A DNA stretch of 10,284 nucleotides from contig JACDAH010000521.1 of assembly GCA_013695505.1 (NCBI GenBank), positions 1 to 10,284 of the forward strand, read 5' to 3'. Below the pieces are notes generated by a model. It did not search any database and was not told where the DNA came from. It was given only the letters and a program-made list of their open reading frames with translations. The translations under genes and the position numbers were made by a program. Below are positions 1 through 7,618 of the stretch, one piece after another (the first letter of the stretch is position 1; each line of letters opens with the position of its first letter). Source of the DNA: Chloroflexota bacterium. Its GTDB lineage: Bacteria; Chloroflexota; Limnocylindria; Limnocylindrales; CSP1-4.

Positions 1-2
1 AG

Positions 3-2360
<2,358 letters not shown>

Positions 2361-2362
2361 CG

Positions 2363-2401
2363 CGAGCGGACGGCTCGTGACGATTGCAGCGCACCTGCAA
2401 T
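2363..2401 (+). terminator. Two tandem small hairpins after mfd
   Basis: Directly after the mfd stop there is a 5-bp stem (CGAGC 2363-2367 with GCTCG 2373-2377). A perfect 7-bp stem follows (ATTGCAG 2383-2389 with CTGCAAT 2395-2401, loop CGCAC). There is no clear T-run, so intrinsic termination is uncertain. The second repeat also lies just upstream of the likely promoter of the next small ORF, so it could instead be a protein-binding site. Confidence 0.4.
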
Positions 2402-2423
2402 GTCGTTGAAACAGTGGCGATGT

Positions 2424-2429
2424 TAGGGT
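2424..2429 (+). promoter_or_regulatory. Putative -10 element of a leaderless transcript (TAGGGT)
   Basis: TAGGGT ends 7 nt before the ATG at 2437, so transcription would begin at or next to the start codon. No Shine-Dalgarno precedes that ATG. A TTGAAA at 2406-2411 is only 12 nt upstream, too close for a standard -35. The call rests on the similar spacing seen before other starts in the window. Confidence 0.35.
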
Positions 2430-2436
2430 CCGCGCG

Positions 2437-2496
2437 ATGACCGACTCGAACGCCCTGCACCTCAGCGAGGATCTCCGCGAACTCGAGGGCGAGTGA
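2437..2496 (+). CDS. 19-codon small ORF overlapping the next start
   Basis: ATG at 2437 opens a 19-residue frame, MTDSNALHLSEDLRELEGE, ending at TGA 2494-2496. The stop overlaps the GTG start of the 97-aa gene at 2493 in the arrangement GTGA, the classic geometry for termination-reinitiation. The peptide is acidic and could be a leader or coupling peptide. Another reading is that it is the true N-terminus of the downstream protein, separated by a frameshift in the genome or by a sequencing error. No family is recognised. Its reality rests on the overlap and on the TAGGGT hexamer 7 nt upstream, so confidence is limited. Confidence 0.4.
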   Translation: MTDSNALHLSEDLRELEGE

Positions 2497-2786
2497 CGGA
2501 TCCGGCCCCGGATGCGGCTGTCGAGCCGGATCGCGCGATCCTCCGTCTCGAAGTGCCGATCGCCTCGCCCCGGGAGCTGCGTGCCCTGCGCGGCGCTCTC
2601 CTCGCCGCGCGGGCCACCGAGCTGTCCGAGATCCAGCGCCGGGCCGGCCGGCTGAACCTCGGGTACGGCAGCGACACCAGCCGCGAATCGATGAGCGACG
2701 AGGTGGCGACCCTCCGCCAGCGCTGGGAAATGCTCGACCGGCTGATCGCGTCGATCGACGCGGCCTCGCCCGGCGACCACGGCTGA
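2493..2786 (+). CDS. Conserved-looking small hypothetical protein, 97 aa
   Basis: This is a 97-aa protein that I do not recognise. The first roughly 15 residues are Pro/Ala/Asp-rich and probably disordered (MTDPAPDAAVEP). Residues about 25-48 (SPRELRALRGALLAARATELSEI) and 65-90 (ESMSDEVATLRQRWEMLDRLIASI) look like two amphipathic helices joined by a Gly/Ser turn (LGYGSDTS), consistent with a small helical hairpin or coiled coil. It has no signal peptide, membrane segment or Cys/His metal motif. The GTG start was chosen because it overlaps the stop of the 19-codon ORF by 4 nt and has no good Shine-Dalgarno of its own, which implies translational coupling. It lies between mfd and the F420 oxidoreductase on the same strand, but the context does not reveal a role. 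Its codon bias matches the neighbours, so it is probably a real gene. Confidence 0.7.
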   Translation: MTDPAPDAAVEPDRAILRLEVPIASPRELRALRGALLAARATELSEIQRRAGRLNLGYGSDTSRESMSDEVATLRQRWEMLDRLIASIDAASPGDHG

Positions 2787-2817
2787 CCTGGCTCGCCCGA
2801 CAACGTGCTGCGGCCAT

Positions 2818-2823
2818 TACGCT
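2818..2823 (+). promoter_or_regulatory. Putative -10 element (TACGCT) for the LLM oxidoreductase
   Basis: TACGCT ends exactly 6 nt before the ATG at 2830, which would give a leaderless mRNA. A partial -35, CCGACA (2797-2802), lies 15 nt upstream. The AGGCGG between the hexamer and the ATG touches the start codon and is too close to act as a Shine-Dalgarno. Confidence 0.4.
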
Positions 2824-2829
2824 AGGCGG

Positions 2830-3771
2830 ATGAAGCCGTTCGTGTTCCTGGCCGATGCGTTCGACGTCACGACCGCACGCGAGCTCGGCGAGCGTGCTCG
2901 GGCGGCCGAGGATCTCGGCGTCACGACGTTCGTCCTGCCCGATCACCTCATCCCCCAGCTCTCGCCGGTGCCGTACCTCGCGACCGTCGCCGCGCTCACC
3001 GAGCGGATCCGGATCAGCGCCTTCGTCCACAACAACGACCTCCGCCATCCCGCAGTCCTCGCCCAGGACCTCGCCTCGCTCGACGTCCTGTCCGGCGGCC
3101 GAGTCGATGTCGCGATCGGGGCCGGCTGGAATGAGCCCGAGTACCGCGCGGTCGGCCTCACGTTCGACCCGATCCGCGTCCGCCAGGGGCGCCTCGCCGA
3201 GGCGATCGCGGTCATCAAGGGCTGCTTCGGGCCTGCCGCCTTCTCGTTCAGCGGCCAGCACTACACGATCACCGACTACGACGCCTATCCCAAGCCCGTC
3301 CAGCGGCCGCACGTGCCGTTCTTCATCGGCGGCGGCGGACGCCCGACGCTCGAGCTCGCGGCTCGTGAGGCCGACATCGTCGGGCTGGCGCCGCGGATCC
3401 TCTCGGGTCAGCGCCCGGATCCCCAGTCGATGACGTGGGCGGCGACCGAGGAGAAGATCGGCTGGGTCCGCGCCGCGGCGGGGCAGCGATTCGCGGATCT
3501 GTCCTTCAACGTCTACCCATCGCAGTGGCCGATCACCGTCACCGACGACGTTCGCGGCGAAGCCCGCAAGGTCATCGACCGGATGCGCGAAGGGACCGGC
3601 ATCGAGATGACCGAGCAGGAGGTCATTGACTCGCCCCACATCTTCATCGGCTCGATCGAGCGGTTCGTCGAGAAGTTCTCCGAGCTCCGGGAAGGGCTCG
3701 GCATCAGCTCCTTCCTCGTCGGCAGTCTCGACGAGCTTGGACCGGTGGTCGAGCGACTCGCCGGCTCGTGA
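2830..3771 (+). CDS. LLM-class F420-dependent oxidoreductase
   Basis: This 313-aa protein belongs to the bacterial luciferase-like monooxygenase superfamily, a TIM-barrel fold. Members with this pattern mostly use coenzyme F420 rather than FMN for hydride transfer, and act in the cytoplasm. Visible signatures are the N-terminal strand-helix with LGVTTFVLPDHL (30-40), the core block RHPAVLAQDLASLDVLSGGR (72-91) followed by VDVAIGAGWNEPEY, and the block RPHVPFFIGGGGRPTLEL (159-176) followed by AAREADIVGL. These blocks resemble the 'probable F420-dependent oxidoreductase, MSMEG_2516' subfamily, by recollection of the family pattern and not by a search. The length is typical and the protein looks intact. 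The substrate cannot be read from sequence. The ATG start is supported by the TACGCT hexamer 6 nt upstream. It converges on the DinB-like gene downstream. Confidence 0.9.
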   Translation: MKPFVFLADAFDVTTARELGERARAAEDLGVTTFVLPDHLIPQLSPVPYLATVAALTERIRISAFVHNNDLRHPAVLAQDLASLDVLSGGRVDVAIGAGWNEPEYRAVGLTFDPIRVRQGRLAEAIAVIKGCFGPAAFSFSGQHYTITDYDAYPKPVQRPHVPFFIGGGGRPTLELAAREADIVGLAPRILSGQRPDPQSMTWAATEEKIGWVRAAAGQRFADLSFNVYPSQWPITVTDDVRGEARKVIDRMREGTGIEMTEQEVIDSPHIFIGSIERFVEKFSELREGLGISSFLVGSLDELGPVVERLAGS

Positions 3772-3790
3772 TGGTTCCGCGAGTGGCGAG
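3757..3790. terminator. Hairpin across the convergent gene junction
   Basis: CTCGCC (3757-3762) pairs with GGCGAG (3785-3790), and inner CTCG (3765-3768) pairs with CGAG (3780-3783), giving a two-part stem with an 11-nt loop. It spans the stop of the LLM gene and the 22-nt gap before the convergent DinB-like stop, so it could terminate transcription from either side. There is no T-run. Confidence 0.4.
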
Positions 3791-3793
3791 GCG

Positions 3794-4303
3794 CTAGCTC
3801 CGCCGCCCGGAGGACTCGACAAAATCGAGGAAGTCCAGCTCGCCCGGCGATCGTCCCGCCGCGGTCAGCAAGACGGCCGCGTCAGCGAACTGCTGCAGCG
3901 CATGGCTGTAGAGGTGCTGGAGATGGAACCAGAACGGATGGCCGGGGCCGTCGGTTTCGGTCCGGCACGGACCGTCCAGTGCGGCCTCGTCCAGGGTCGC
4001 CAGCCAGGTCCGCATTTCCGCCTCGTCCTGTGCCCAGCGGTCGCGGATCGTGGCGACATCGGCGAAGTCGGTTGCGACGAGCTCCTCGTCGCTCGGCGAG
4101 AACACCGTGCGGTCCGGGGCGGCGAGACGGACCCTCCAGCTCCATTCCACGTCCAGCTCGTGGACCAGGGTCGTCCGGAGATCCCGAAGTGTCGGGGGAG
4201 CGCCATCGACCAGCGGCGCCGCAGGATCGTCTGCAGCGGCCAGGATTCGGTCACGGACCCAATACAGGTGGTCGAACAACGCGGCGACATCGGCGGGATG
4301 CAT
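3794..4303 (-). CDS. DinB-like (four-helix bundle) family protein
   Basis: This 169-aa protein resembles the DinB/YfiT-like metalloenzyme superfamily, four-helix bundles that often bind a divalent metal through three histidines and include thiol-dependent transferases and isomerases. The N-terminal helix is VAALFDHLYWVRDRILAAA (6-24). A second helix, LRTTLVHELDVEWSWR (42-57), carries His48. The late helix WFHLQHLYSHALQQFADAAV (125-144) has His130 and His134 in the HxxxH arrangement typical of the family. The length is normal. The frame is open upstream to 4432, but the Arg/Cys-rich extra residues do not look like protein. The ATG at 4303 is preceded by CACAAT at 6 nt, so it was chosen as the start. 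The gene is divergent from the RNHCP control region and convergent with the LLM gene. Its substrate is unknown. Confidence 0.8.
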   Translation of the reverse strand: MHPADVAALFDHLYWVRDRILAAADDPAAPLVDGAPPTLRDLRTTLVHELDVEWSWRVRLAAPDRTVFSPSDEELVATDFADVATIRDRWAQDEAEMRTWLATLDEAALDGPCRTETDGPGHPFWFHLQHLYSHALQQFADAAVLLTAAGRSPGELDFLDFVESSGRRS

Positions 4304-4309
4304 GAGCGG

Positions 4310-4338
4310 ATTGTGGCCGATCGGGGCGGCGATGTCCG
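4310..4338 (-). promoter_or_regulatory. Putative leaderless promoter of the DinB-like gene
   Basis: On the minus strand, CGGACA (4338-4333), a 17-nt spacer and CACAAT (4315-4310) are followed 6 nt later by the ATG at 4303. The -35 matches four of six consensus bases and the -10 keeps the A2 and T6 positions. No Shine-Dalgarno is visible, so the mRNA would start at the codon. Confidence 0.45.
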
Positions 4339-4367
4339 TCGCCCAGCCCGGCCGTGCAGCGCGCCTC

Positions 4368-4396
4368 TTGACAAACCGCGGCCGGGGGTTCAGCCT
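4368..4396 (+). promoter_or_regulatory. Putative sigma-70-type promoter with consensus -35
   Basis: A perfect TTGACA (4368-4373), a 17-nt spacer and CAGCCT (4391-4396) suggest transcription starting near 4403. This would give a leader of about 60 nt before the small ORF at 4463, and then run into the RNHCP gene. A full consensus -35 stands out in DNA this GC-rich. The -10 is weak beyond A2 and T6. Confidence 0.45.
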
Positions 4397-4462
4397 CCGA
4401 CACGGTTCGCAACCTCGCAGGCCCCGAGTCAAGGGCCGACGAGCCGGAAAGGAGAACGTTTC

Positions 4463-4525
4463 ATGTTCGTCGCCGCTGTTGCCGCCGCGTCCGCGTCACG
4501 CCTCCGGAGGACCGCCCGCTCGTAG
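4463..4525 (+). CDS. 20-codon leader-like small ORF (possible leader peptide)
   Basis: The ORF encodes MFVAAVAAASASRLRRTARS and stops at TAG 4523-4525. It has one of the best ribosome-binding sites in the window: AAAGGAGAA (4448-4456), 6 nt before the ATG. It lies about 60 nt downstream of a TTGACA promoter and ends 25 nt before a perfect inverted repeat preceding the RNHCP gene. The first dozen residues are Ala-rich and the tail is basic (RLRR). A leader peptide coupled to attenuation, or a free-standing micropeptide, would both fit. It is too short for a secretory protein, although it resembles a truncated signal region. I recognise no family. Basis: sequence plus positional inference. Confidence 0.5.
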   Translation: MFVAAVAAASASRLRRTARS

Positions 4526-4550
4526 CCTCGCCCTCGTCGCGAGACCCCGA

Positions 4551-4572
4551 GACCGTCCCGACCGGGACGGTC
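4551..4572. promoter_or_regulatory. Perfect 9-bp inverted repeat (hairpin or operator) before the RNHCP gene
   Basis: GACCGTCCC (4551-4559) and GGGACGGTC (4564-4572) are perfect inverted arms around a 4-nt loop, GACC. The repeat ends 5 nt before the ATG at 4578. A second, smaller stem (GCTCC 4573-4577 with GGAGC 4585-4589) places that ATG in its loop. It could be an operator, an RNA hairpin that occludes translation, or an attenuator. The lack of a T-run argues against a plain intrinsic terminator. Confidence 0.55.
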
Positions 4573-4577
4573 GCTCC

Positions 4578-5018
4578 ATGTCCGGGAGCGTGACGCCGTT
4601 CGATCCGACGGCCTCCCCAAGCGTTGTTCCCGGAGAGCGAATCCCATTGTCTCGAACCCAGCGCCGGCGCGGCAACGATCGCCACGCCGAATCCTTCCGC
4701 TGCGTCCATTGCCGGCTCGACGTCCCGCTGGCGACGGTTGGCACCGCCCATCGCAATCACTGCCCGAGCTGTCTCTGGTCGCGTCATCTCGATGACGACG
4801 CGGGCGACCGCGCGTCCGACTGCCAGGCCTCGATGGAGCCGATCGCGATCACCGTGCGCGGCGATGGTGAGTGGGTCCTGATCCACCGTTGCCAGGGCTG
4901 CGGGACGCTGTCGTCCAACCGGATCGCGGGTGACGACAACCCTCTGCTCCTGGTCCGCATCGCCGTCAAGCCCCTCGCCCAGCCGCCGTTCCCACTCGAC
5001 CGGCTTGCCCACCTGTGA
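4578..5018 (+). CDS. RNHCP domain-containing protein
   Basis: The protein has the RNHCP domain, a small Cys-rich zinc-ribbon-like family of unknown function named for its own motif. Seen here are FRCVHC, then a gap and RNHCPSCLWSRHLDDDAGDR, then DCQASMEPI, and EWVLIHRCQGCGTLSSNRI followed by AGDDN. Paired Cys clusters (CxxC, CPxC, CxxC) imply zinc binding, and the C-terminal LAQPPFPL stretch is also typical. It has no signal peptide or membrane segment, so it is probably cytoplasmic. From ATG 4578 it is 146 aa. The first roughly 23 residues are not needed for the domain. A TTG at 4647, with GGAGAG (4632-4637) ten nt upstream, would give 123 aa (MSRTQRRRGND...) and is a serious alternative. 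The ATG has no Shine-Dalgarno and sits beside a hairpin, although GACGGT 6 nt upstream could serve as a leaderless -10. Confidence 0.9.
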   Translation: MSGSVTPFDPTASPSVVPGERIPLSRTQRRRGNDRHAESFRCVHCRLDVPLATVGTAHRNHCPSCLWSRHLDDDAGDRASDCQASMEPIAITVRGDGEWVLIHRCQGCGTLSSNRIAGDDNPLLLVRIAVKPLAQPPFPLDRLAHL

Positions 5019-5129
5019 GGCACGGTCACGGCCTCTGCGGGCGTCGCCGATCAGCCGTCTCGATCAACCAGCCTGATGCGCCGGACCGCGGTTCGGGGGG
5101 CCGCCGCGACCCGCGCCATCGACGTGCGG

Positions 5130-5169
5130 TAGCGTCAACGTGACACCAGTCCAACCAGAGGGAGAAAGG
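5130..5169 (+). promoter_or_regulatory. Putative -10 (TAGCGT) and Shine-Dalgarno of the Gfo/Idh-thuA operon
   Basis: TAGCGT (5130-5135) lies 44 nt before the ATG at 5180, and GGAGAAAGG (5161-5169) is 10 nt before that ATG. This looks like an ordinary leadered transcript, unlike the neighbours with hexamers 6-7 nt from the start. The rest of the 161-nt gap from 5019 holds nothing else I can recognise. Confidence 0.45.
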
Positions 5170-5179
5170 TCTTGAGCGG

Positions 5180-6244
5180 ATGACGGACGGACCGGTCACG
5201 CGGGTCGGGTTCATCGGGACGGGCGTCATGGCCCGCCATCACCTCGAGGAAATGCTCCCCCGGGATGACACGATGGTCGTCGCGGTCTGTGAGCGCGCGC
5301 CCGCCGCGTGGGCGGAGGCGGTCGAGCTGTTCGACCGCAACGGTCGCGCTGTCCCGCCGAACGAGCCCGACTGGGAGCGGTTCGTCACGACCTTGGCCGC
5401 CGACCTCGACGTCGTGTTCATCCTGACCCCGCACGCGTTCCACTTCGCCCAGGCCACGGCATGTCTCGAGGCCGGCCTCGACGTCCTCCTCGAGAAGCCG
5501 ATGGTCCTCACCGCGGACGAGGCGGAAGCTCTGATTGCGACCCGGGACCGGACTGGCCGCCTGCTGGTGGTCGCGTTCCAGGGCAGCCTGTCGCCCCAGG
5601 TCCGCGAAGCCTCGCGGCTCCTCCGCTCGGGCGAGCTCGGACCGATCCTGAACATCAGCGCGACCGCATGGCAGAACTGGTCGACGCTCACGACCGGGAC
5701 GTGGCGGCAGGACCCGGCGCTGTCGGGCGGCGGTTTCATGTTCGACACCGGTGCCCACATGCTGAACACGGTGTCCGATCTCGCCGGCGAGGATTTCGCC
5801 GAGGTGGCCGCGTGGCTCGAGGACGACGGCAGCCCGGTCGACATCCGCGCCGCGATCATCGGGCGGCTGGCATCGGGCGCTCTCGTCACGATGAACGCAT
5901 GTGGAAGCGCGATCCCGTCGTGCCACTCCGAGATCCGGGTCTTCACGACCGGAGCCATCCTGCGGACCGGAATCTGGGGCGAGACGCTCGAGATCCAGCG
6001 AAGCGGCGCATCCACGCTGCGCAGGGTCCGGGCCACCGCCGGGATGCCGGACTGGGAGCAGTTCCTGAACGTCCGGGCAGGCCGGATCCCGAACCCGAGC
6101 CCGCCCGAGGTTGGCCTCCGGATGGCTCGTCTCTGGGACGCAATCCGCGAATCGACGGCGAATGCCGGCGCCGTGGTCCGGCTGCCCGCGAGCCAGTCGG
6201 CACCGGCTCTGCCGAGTGCGTCCATCGCGGCGGTCGGACGATGA
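5180..6244 (+). CDS. Gfo/Idh/MocA family NAD(P)-dependent oxidoreductase
   Basis: This 354-aa protein is a cytoplasmic NAD(P)-dependent dehydrogenase of the Gfo/Idh/MocA family, enzymes that mostly oxidise or reduce sugars, inositols and related polyols. The N-terminal Rossmann fold starts with [13 protein letters not shown] (9-21). [11 protein letters not shown] (74-84) and [11 protein letters not shown] (100-110) follow; the EKP motif carries the catalytic lysine. The substrate half has [14 protein letters not shown] (183-196), with Asp189 and His193 in the usual catalytic positions. The length is typical. The start has a good Shine-Dalgarno. Its TGA overlaps the next ATG by four bases (ATGA), so it is translationally coupled to thuA. 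Gfo/Idh and ThuA proteins are often neighbours in sugar catabolic loci, so a shared substrate is likely. The exact substrate is not deducible. Confidence 0.92.
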   Translation: MTDGPVTRVGFIGTGVMARHHLEEMLPRDDTMVVAVCERAPAAWAEAVELFDRNGRAVPPNEPDWERFVTTLAADLDVVFILTPHAFHFAQATACLEAGLDVLLEKPMVLTADEAEALIATRDRTGRLLVVAFQGSLSPQVREASRLLRSGELGPILNISATAWQNWSTLTTGTWRQDPALSGGGFMFDTGAHMLNTVSDLAGEDFAEVAAWLEDDGSPVDIRAAIIGRLASGALVTMNACGSAIPSCHSEIRVFTTGAILRTGIWGETLEIQRSGASTLRRVRATAGMPDWEQFLNVRAGRIPNPSPPEVGLRMARLWDAIRESTANAGAVVRLPASQSAPALPSASIAAVGR

Positions 6245-6963
6245 CCCGTGTCACGGTCTGGAGCGAGCACCGCCAGGAGCGATCAGACCCGGCCGTGGCG
6301 GCGGTCTATCCCGACGGCATCCATACCGCCATCGCCGCCGGCCTGCGCGAGGCGGGCTTTGACGTTGCGACCGCGACCCTCGACGAGCCCGAGCATGGCC
6401 TGACCGATGAAGTCCTGGCAGCGACCGACGTCCTGACCTGGTGGGGCCATGTCGCCCACGGAGAGGTCGATGAGGCGATCGTCGATCGCGTCCAGCGGCG
6501 AGTGCTCGACGGGATGGGCCTGATCGTCCTCCATTCGGGCCACCACTCGAAGATCTTCCGGCGGCTCATGGGAACGACCGCCGACCTGAAGTGGCGCGAG
6601 GCCGGCGAGCGCGAGCGGCTGTGGGTCATCGACCGGTCGCACCCGATCGCCGACGGGCTCGGGGAGGCCGTCGTCATCGACGCAGAGGAGATGTACGGCG
6701 AGCCGTTCGACGTCCCGGCGCCGGACCAGCTCGTCCTCGTCAGCTGGTTTGCCGGTGGCGAGGTGTTCCGGAGCGGCTGCTGCTGGAGCCGCGGACGTGG
6801 CCGGATTTTCTATTTCCGGCCGGGGCACGAGACCTACCCGACCTACTTCCAGCCGGCCGTCCGCCACGTGATCGCCAATGCCGTCCGCTGGGCGGTCGGG
6901 CCGCGCGGCGCGCCGATCGTCGTCGCCAATCAGGCGTCGCTGGAACCGCTTTCGAACGGTTGA
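6241..6963 (+). CDS. ThuA domain-containing protein (trehalose-utilisation type)
   Basis: This 240-aa protein has the ThuA domain, a glutamine-amidotransferase-like fold linked to disaccharide (trehalose, palatinose) utilisation in rhizobia; its biochemistry in most bacteria is unresolved. Visible features are the N-terminal strand VTVWSEH (4-10), [19 protein letters not shown] (24-42), [16 protein letters not shown] (61-76), the core [21 protein letters not shown] (first residues at 91), [10 protein letters not shown] (131-140) and the C-terminal [20 protein letters not shown] (185-204). There is no signal peptide, so it is cytoplasmic. Its ATG overlaps the stop of the Gfo/Idh gene (ATGA), so the pair is translated together. 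The same frame is open far upstream inside the Gfo/Idh gene, but that part is out-of-frame shadow. A Cys-Cys pair (180-181) is a minor oddity. Confidence 0.88.
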   Translation: MTRVTVWSEHRQERSDPAVAAVYPDGIHTAIAAGLREAGFDVATATLDEPEHGLTDEVLAATDVLTWWGHVAHGEVDEAIVDRVQRRVLDGMGLIVLHSGHHSKIFRRLMGTTADLKWREAGERERLWVIDRSHPIADGLGEAVVIDAEEMYGEPFDVPAPDQLVLVSWFAGGEVFRSGCCWSRGRGRIFYFRPGHETYPTYFQPAVRHVIANAVRWAVGPRGAPIVVANQASLEPLSNG

Positions 6964-6970
6964 CGCCGGC

Positions 6971-6992
6971 GCCGAACCGGCCTGGGTTCGGC
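6971..6992. terminator. 8-bp hairpin between convergent thuA and MOSC genes
   Basis: GCCGAACC (6971-6978) and GGTTCGGC (6985-6992) form a perfect 8-bp stem with a 6-nt loop. It lies within the 42-nt gap between the thuA stop and the MOSC stop on the other strand. The position suits a bidirectional terminator. No T-run follows in either direction. Confidence 0.55.
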
Positions 6993-7005
6993 CGGGATCA
7001 ACCGG

Positions 7006-7554
7006 TCAGTCGAGAACGACCACCTCGTCGCCGATCCCGATCTGGCCGTCGCTCAGGATCCGGGCCCGGAGCCCGGCGCGGTGGACGAGCGGTGCGAGGA
7101 CCGGCCGGCCGAGCATGTCCTGAAGGTACTGGCACGGCTCGCACAACCGGGTGCCTTCGCACTCGACCGTGCCGATCCGGAACCGTCTTCCGACCAGCTC
7201 GTTGAGACGGATCCCGCGCGTCGTCACGTTGCGCCGGGTCTCGCCCGGCGCGAGCGTGATCCCGGCGTGGTCCGCGAGGGATTCGATCTCCTCGGCCTCG
7301 ATGAGCGTGACGTGCCGGTCGACCTTGGGATCGGCCGAGTAGTGGCCGGCGCCCGTGGCGTAGCGGTCGCCATCGAGGCCCAGCCCGGCGATCGCCCGGA
7401 TCCGCCGGACGCCATGCATCGGTTCGCTGGCGGCGGCGGTGACGTGGATGGCCTCGACGAGCCCCCGACCGGGATCGCCGCCAGTCGCGATCGGGTCGGA
7501 GTCGATGACGGGCGTGGGGGTGGGGGGTCGGGCATCGGGGGTCACGCGCACCAT
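7006..7554 (-). CDS. MOSC domain-containing protein
   Basis: This 182-aa MOSC (molybdenum cofactor sulfurase C-terminal) protein belongs to a family of pyranopterin-Mo-cofactor-associated enzymes that includes N-hydroxylated-base reductases such as YiiM. Seen here are VEAIHVTAAASEPMHGV (33-49), GLDGDRYATGAGHY (59-72), DRHVTLIEAEEIESL (79-93), ETRRNVTTRGIRLNELVG (105-122) and ECEGTRLCEPCQYL (131-144). The last carries the conserved cysteines, with Cys141 in the position expected to contact the cofactor. The first roughly 30 residues are Pro-rich and look disordered. ATG 7554 is given as start. GTG at 7545 is also likely, since CAGAAT lies 7 nt before it on that strand. It is divergent from the MFS exporter and convergent with thuA. 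No molybdenum-cofactor genes are in view. Confidence 0.88.
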   Translation of the reverse strand: MVRVTPDARPPTPTPVIDSDPIATGGDPGRGLVEAIHVTAAASEPMHGVRRIRAIAGLGLDGDRYATGAGHYSADPKVDRHVTLIEAEEIESLADHAGITLAPGETRRNVTTRGIRLNELVGRRFRIGTVECEGTRLCEPCQYLQDMLGRPVLAPLVHRAGLRARILSDGQIGIGDEVVVLD

Positions 7555-7616
7555 TCTGACAAAGGCACGCGACGTCCGTGCCGCGACGCCCGCGGCGTGG
7601 ACCGGGCATTCTGACA
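7552..7616. repeat. 10-bp direct repeat in the MOSC/MFS divergent promoter region
   Basis: CATTCTGACA occurs at 7552-7561 and again at 7607-7616, 55 bp apart. The right copy holds the putative -10 (CATTCT) of the MFS gene. The left copy read on the minus strand gives CAGAAT, the putative -10 of the MOSC gene. It may be a shared regulator site or two coincidentally similar promoters. Confidence 0.4.
7607..7612 (+). promoter_or_regulatory. Putative -10 element (CATTCT) of a leaderless MFS transcript
   Basis: CATTCT ends 6 nt before the GTG at 7619, the same spacing as before the LLM and DinB-like starts. There is no Shine-Dalgarno in between. A convincing -35 is not seen. Confidence 0.35.
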
Positions 7617-7618
7617 CC

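Noticed and set aside
4304..4432. Longer N-terminus (extra 43 codons) for the DinB-like protein
   Set aside because: The added residues are Arg/Cys/Pro-rich and run through the divergent promoter region. The family begins close to the ATG at 4303.
4367..4433. Inverted pair CTTGAC (4367-4372) and GTCAAG (4428-4433)
   Set aside because: It is only 6 bp with a 55-nt gap, likely chance. The left half is better explained as the -35 element.
5140..5175. An 11-codon GTG-started frame ahead of the Gfo/Idh gene
   Set aside because: It has no ribosome-binding site and begins before the expected transcript start. Its bases are better explained as the Shine-Dalgarno leader.
5239..6270. A 343-codon minus-strand frame opposite the Gfo/Idh gene
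   Set aside because: It is low-complexity Arg/Ser/Ala translation. The sense strand has intact Rossmann, EKP and D..H motifs.
7439..7618. Longer N-terminus for the MFS exporter
   Set aside because: It would overlap the MOSC coding region antisense and adds non-membrane low-complexity residues.
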